A DNA stretch of 64,000 nt from the NCBI GenBank assembly GCA_013399695.1, contig VXAU01001331.1, positions 196,564 to 260,563 of the forward strand, written 5' to 3'. Source of the stretch: Formicarius rufipectus. Taxonomy: Eukaryota > Chordata > Aves > Passeriformes > Formicariidae. The translations under genes and the position numbers were made by a program. Of the stretch, positions 60,511 to 64,000 are shown piece after piece; the first letter of the stretch is position 1; the number at the start of each line of letters is the position of its first letter. The notes beneath the pieces are model-generated. The model had not been told where the DNA came from and searched no databases. It worked only from the letters and a program-made list of their open reading frames with translations.

Positions 60511-63500
60511 CTTAGAAGTGCTTTTTAGAGAGAAGAAAAGTTATTTCAGTATGTGGAAGATGCAACCTGTGCACAACACAATCCATGGTAATGTTTCTAC
60601 TGTTTGTTGAGCCCAATGTGTTCATTCTAATATTATAACTGATCATATACCTATAACTTTACCAGAAATATAATGAACAGATTGCCTTTTTTTTNNNNNN
60701 NNNNNNNNNNNNNNNNNNNNNNTTTTTTTTTTGTAATTAGAGATTTTAAAATCTGTACAGTGCTGCCCTTCAACCTTTAACACATATGAAAATGGCTAAA
60801 AGGATCATTGACCAAGGGAGCTCGGAATAAGTTAAAATGGAAATCTAGTTATACACAGTACAGGAAGGTCTCACTGTTCGTTACTTTCACTATTTGTCTC
60901 AATAATCTTAAAAGCTCCACAGACACACTTGCATGGACATAATGAGCATGCTTCATGGAAATTTAGCTGAAGGACTTTAATGATAATGTAAATAAACTAC
61001 TGCTTGCAACTGTGCATCTTTCAAACTTCAGCTCTTCCAAACAGGCTACAGCAAGAATAATGCCATGTACATAGCCTGTCTGCTCTTTGGTCAATGATTA
61101 TATACTTCTGGGTCTATAGGGAAACACATAGAGCAGGAACAAAATAGCAGATATTTAGACACAAACTCATTCAGTCAAAAAGTGCCAAGGGAGTAATGCA
61201 TCTTCTGCAAGCCAGTCCCCTTTATTTGTAAATAAATAAAACTCTGGATTGCAATTGAGGTTGGAATTTAGGACATGTAACTTCAAGCTTTGCAAAATTA
61301 GCTGGTTGTGTTGGCTCCCTCTGCCACCAGTGCAGAGAAATAGTTGCTCCTGGAAGTAAATCATCCTCCTTGCCTTCAACACATCCAGGAATGGTATCAA
61401 TGGTATCAAATTTAGTCTAAACTTCTCACCCAGCCTGAAGTCAATTTTCCTAAAAGTGTGCCGAAATCATATTGTGCTTGGTCTTTTCCTATTAATAGTC
61501 TGAAACTGCAGCTAAGGGAATGTCTGATCAGATCCTTTTCCTTGCTCATACATTCTCAAAAAGCTAACTGTATTCAGGTACCTCTGCTGTTTTCTGTGAC
61601 TATATTTCAGATCAAAAATGCCATTTGCAGCACACTTTAAAGGCATACATCCTGTAAAATAAGTGCTACACCTTATGGACATATATCGTCCCACAGACAA
61701 ATTGACTTCAGTGGGAATATTAAGTTATTTGCAAGACTTTTACTCATAATGAACCATAAGTAAGTTTACCTTAAAGACAAAATATGATAAATATGTGTGT
61801 TCATTTATTTTTTAATTTATTTTTCTAGTATAAATACATAAACCATCTAATTATATTTTTAATCAAAACTTGGGGATTGCGACTTGGGGCATTTCATTCC
61901 TTACTGTTGCTGAAGTCCCAAGGAAATGGAACTGTAATTGGGAGTGTAATTTCCTCATGTTCAGTAACCTTCTTTTCTAAATAGTGATCACAATCCTGTG
62001 CTTATGTTTTATAATCTGTTACCATGGAGATATTACCATACACACAGGATGGTTGCTTCATTGCATACAATCAAGTAGGATAAGAGAGTTGATTAAAATG
62101 GTTGCAAAAATTTTCATATCCAAAAGCTGAAAGGGAAAAATGGAATAAAATCAAATATGATTTAGCTAATAAAAGAAATTATCATTGATCACATAATTGT
62201 TCAAATTTTCTGATTCAGATTCTTTCCCTTGCACTGTTCTTTATTGTAGGAAAGAAGTACTTTTTAGTTGGATTTGCCATGAAAAAAATCTTAATTGAGT
62301 CACTGAATAAATAGTGATAAAAGACAGATTGATAGCAGTCTGACTACTGGACTATATTTAAAGGTGTATTTCTACCAGCATTGCATGGTAGTACCATGGC
62401 AAATGATCATGAAAAAATGTGAGACTTACAGTGATATTGCTTCATATTTGAGAAAGAGATAAAAATTCCTTTTCAGAAATATTTTACAAAATCTCACATG
62501 GTTACTTTTTGTATTTGTAAAGACACTTGTCAGAATGCTTCATTCAGATTAATCAGTAATTAATTTTAACAGTATGTAGTTCTAATTATTTTTTAATACT
62601 ACATTGTGGTATATTTGTATATTTGTTTATATAAGTGTATATTTGCAAGAACTCTATGGTCTCAATCTAGGTCCAGTTCTATAGTACTGTATAGTACAAT
62701 GGCTTTCCCAGCACTGTGGTAGACAATTACACTGTGATTCAGAAAGTACCTGATTTTGTAATTATTATTATTTTTTATATATTTTTCTTTTTCATTATAT
62801 TCTGAAATATTTTGTTGAATCAAGCCATAAAATATTCCTTGCTTTGACTATCTCTGTGTATAAAAGACAGGCAAGATAAACAAAGGGTCTTGAAAGGACT
62901 GAGTTGAACTTGCTAGATAAATCAAGACTTAATGCTTTTGAATATTTCCAGTAGTTTCTTAGAATTCTTTTCACCTTTCATCTAATGTTGGCATGTACTA
63001 GATTTCTCAGAACTGTGGGTCAGCTGATATGAACCCTCCAAAAGGATGCAAAGTTGGTCAATGATCCATGGCTATGTTGCAGGAGGTCAGAAAGTGCAGA
63101 ATTGTCATTGACAGAAACCTAAAGAAAGACATGATAAAGACCACTAGAATGGGTATACGTAGCAGGTCCTCCTAATTGAATCTGTTGTTGATTAAATACT
63201 TATGGCTTGAATTCTTCATATGGCTTGAAAGAAAAAGAAACCCTTTCACCAGGAATTTTCCATCTTTGTTTTAGAAGTTTGCAGGAATAATGTTTGAGTA
63301 ACTGTTATGAGTCCTTGGACTACAGGAATAGTAATCAAATAATGGCAGCAGGATATATCAGATGCCATTCATTTATTCCTTAGGGGAAACCCAGTTTGTG
63401 AAGGCATATGTTGTGCAAACTGAGCCCACAACCACTGGGAGCAATACATACAGTCCAAATCTGTCAACATATCACAACAAAACTATGTATATCTAACTAA

Positions 63501-64000
63501 CATGCTGACAAGAGTACCAATAAACACAAAAGGGAGGCTAGACTTCTCACTTGCCGTTAAGCTCCATTAATCACATTATTGACAGCTTTTCAGTCTTTTT
63601 TTTTATATGCAGTAAAATCCTATAATTGCCATGCATTTTATTGTGTTCTATCTGTAAATCAAATTTCCTTTCTTGATGGTAGTTTATTTTCTAATACTTC
63701 TGAATAAAGAGAGGTCTAAGTCTTCATTAATTTTTAAAATTTTCATTCTTACTCATGAATATGTAGCTGTCTGTACTGAAAATGGAAATGTACTACTGAA
63801 GATCTCAAAAATGTGTGATTCTCTGGCATAACTGCTTAATTTTCTTTGTTACTATAAAGACCTTTAGTGGAAAAGGTTTGTATAATGTATTTTAATAAAA
63901 TCATAAATTTTAATCAGATATCTTAATGTACTCAATACAAATAGCATTCATAAACTACCTTTGTAGGTACAATTTGATCATAGGCAGTTGTGGTTTTCAC
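60511..64000. other. intronic or flanking stretch, no gene seen
   Basis: AT-rich DNA. It holds the 28-base gap, one 80-codon minus-strand frame at 61167-61409 and several T- or A-rich runs, but nothing recognisable. The IMMP2L terminal exon was searched for here and not seen. Confidence 0.5.
60695..60722. other. assembly gap (28 N)
   Basis: A run of N flanked by poly-T on both sides, so the missing sequence is probably a longer T homopolymer or T-rich repeat that was not resolved. Confidence 0.98.

Larger units (their letters stand above)
4630..64000 (+). other. IMMP2L: long IMMP2L intron downstream of the exon (open at the right edge)
   Basis: No further exon with an IMMP2L-like frame was recognised up to the right edge, so the whole span is read as intron. 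IMMP2L is known for very large introns in vertebrates, which fits. The terminal exon could have been missed by eye, in which case the right part would be intergenic. The stretch also lacks any LRRN3-like coding sequence; in mammals that intronless gene lies in a more upstream IMMP2L intron. Confidence 0.65.

Noticed and set aside
4630..64000. Terminal IMMP2L exon and nested LRRN3 gene
   Set aside because: I searched by eye for a VSLGLLHAHATH-type exon and for a long leucine-rich-repeat frame and found neither. The longest frames in the window are far too short for LRRN3.
1..64000. tRNA, rRNA, snRNA, CRISPR or bacterial-type operon signals
   Set aside because: No such signatures were seen; the window has the character of vertebrate intronic DNA.

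Overview
The window looks like avian nuclear DNA. It is AT-rich and almost entirely non-coding. It carries several degraded CR1 LINE fragments, including the typical 3' tail (ATTCTATGATTCTATG), and avian-type endogenous-retrovirus LTRs. The only host protein-coding sequence I can support is one 103-bp exon at 4527-4629 on the + strand. It encodes the conserved C-terminal part of IMMP2L, the inner mitochondrial membrane peptidase subunit 2-like protein (signal peptidase S26 family), and it has good splice sites on both sides. The rest of the window is therefore read as IMMP2L intron: the end of one intron before 4527 and a very long following intron after 4629. I did not find the upstream catalytic exons or the terminal exon, so at least 59 kb of the following intron appears to be in view. 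I saw no LRRN3 coding sequence, the gene nested in an IMMP2L intron in mammals.

Layout. 1-218: the 3' end of a non-LTR retrotransposon with an intact C-terminal reading frame ending in a C2H2-like finger. 219-4526: intron. 4527-4629: IMMP2L exon. 4630-64000: intron with CR1 copies at about 11855-12325 (+), 21297-21540 (+), 22100-22172 (+), 22560-23352 (-, with reverse transcriptase remnants), 30715-30866 (+), 31160-31402 (-), 35293-35345 (-), and a doubtful older one at 60404-60510 (-). There is an antisense LTR-like segment around 41220-41580. A solo LTR at 57720-58447 has TG...CA ends and a CAGAT target-site duplication. Simple repeats are scattered throughout; the clearest is a pure (TTTTA)12 tract at 34331-34390. 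A 28-base assembly gap lies inside a poly-T run at 60695-60722.

I saw no operon, CRISPR array, RNA gene or novel multi-gene system. Most open reading frames are short chance frames or lie inside repeats. The observations most worth a second look are the retrotransposon tail at the left edge, the solo LTR with preserved target-site duplication, the antisense LTR, a CpG-richer unassigned patch near 54.9 kb, and a minus-strand frame at 13.4-14.0 kb that is interrupted only once over about 178 codons.
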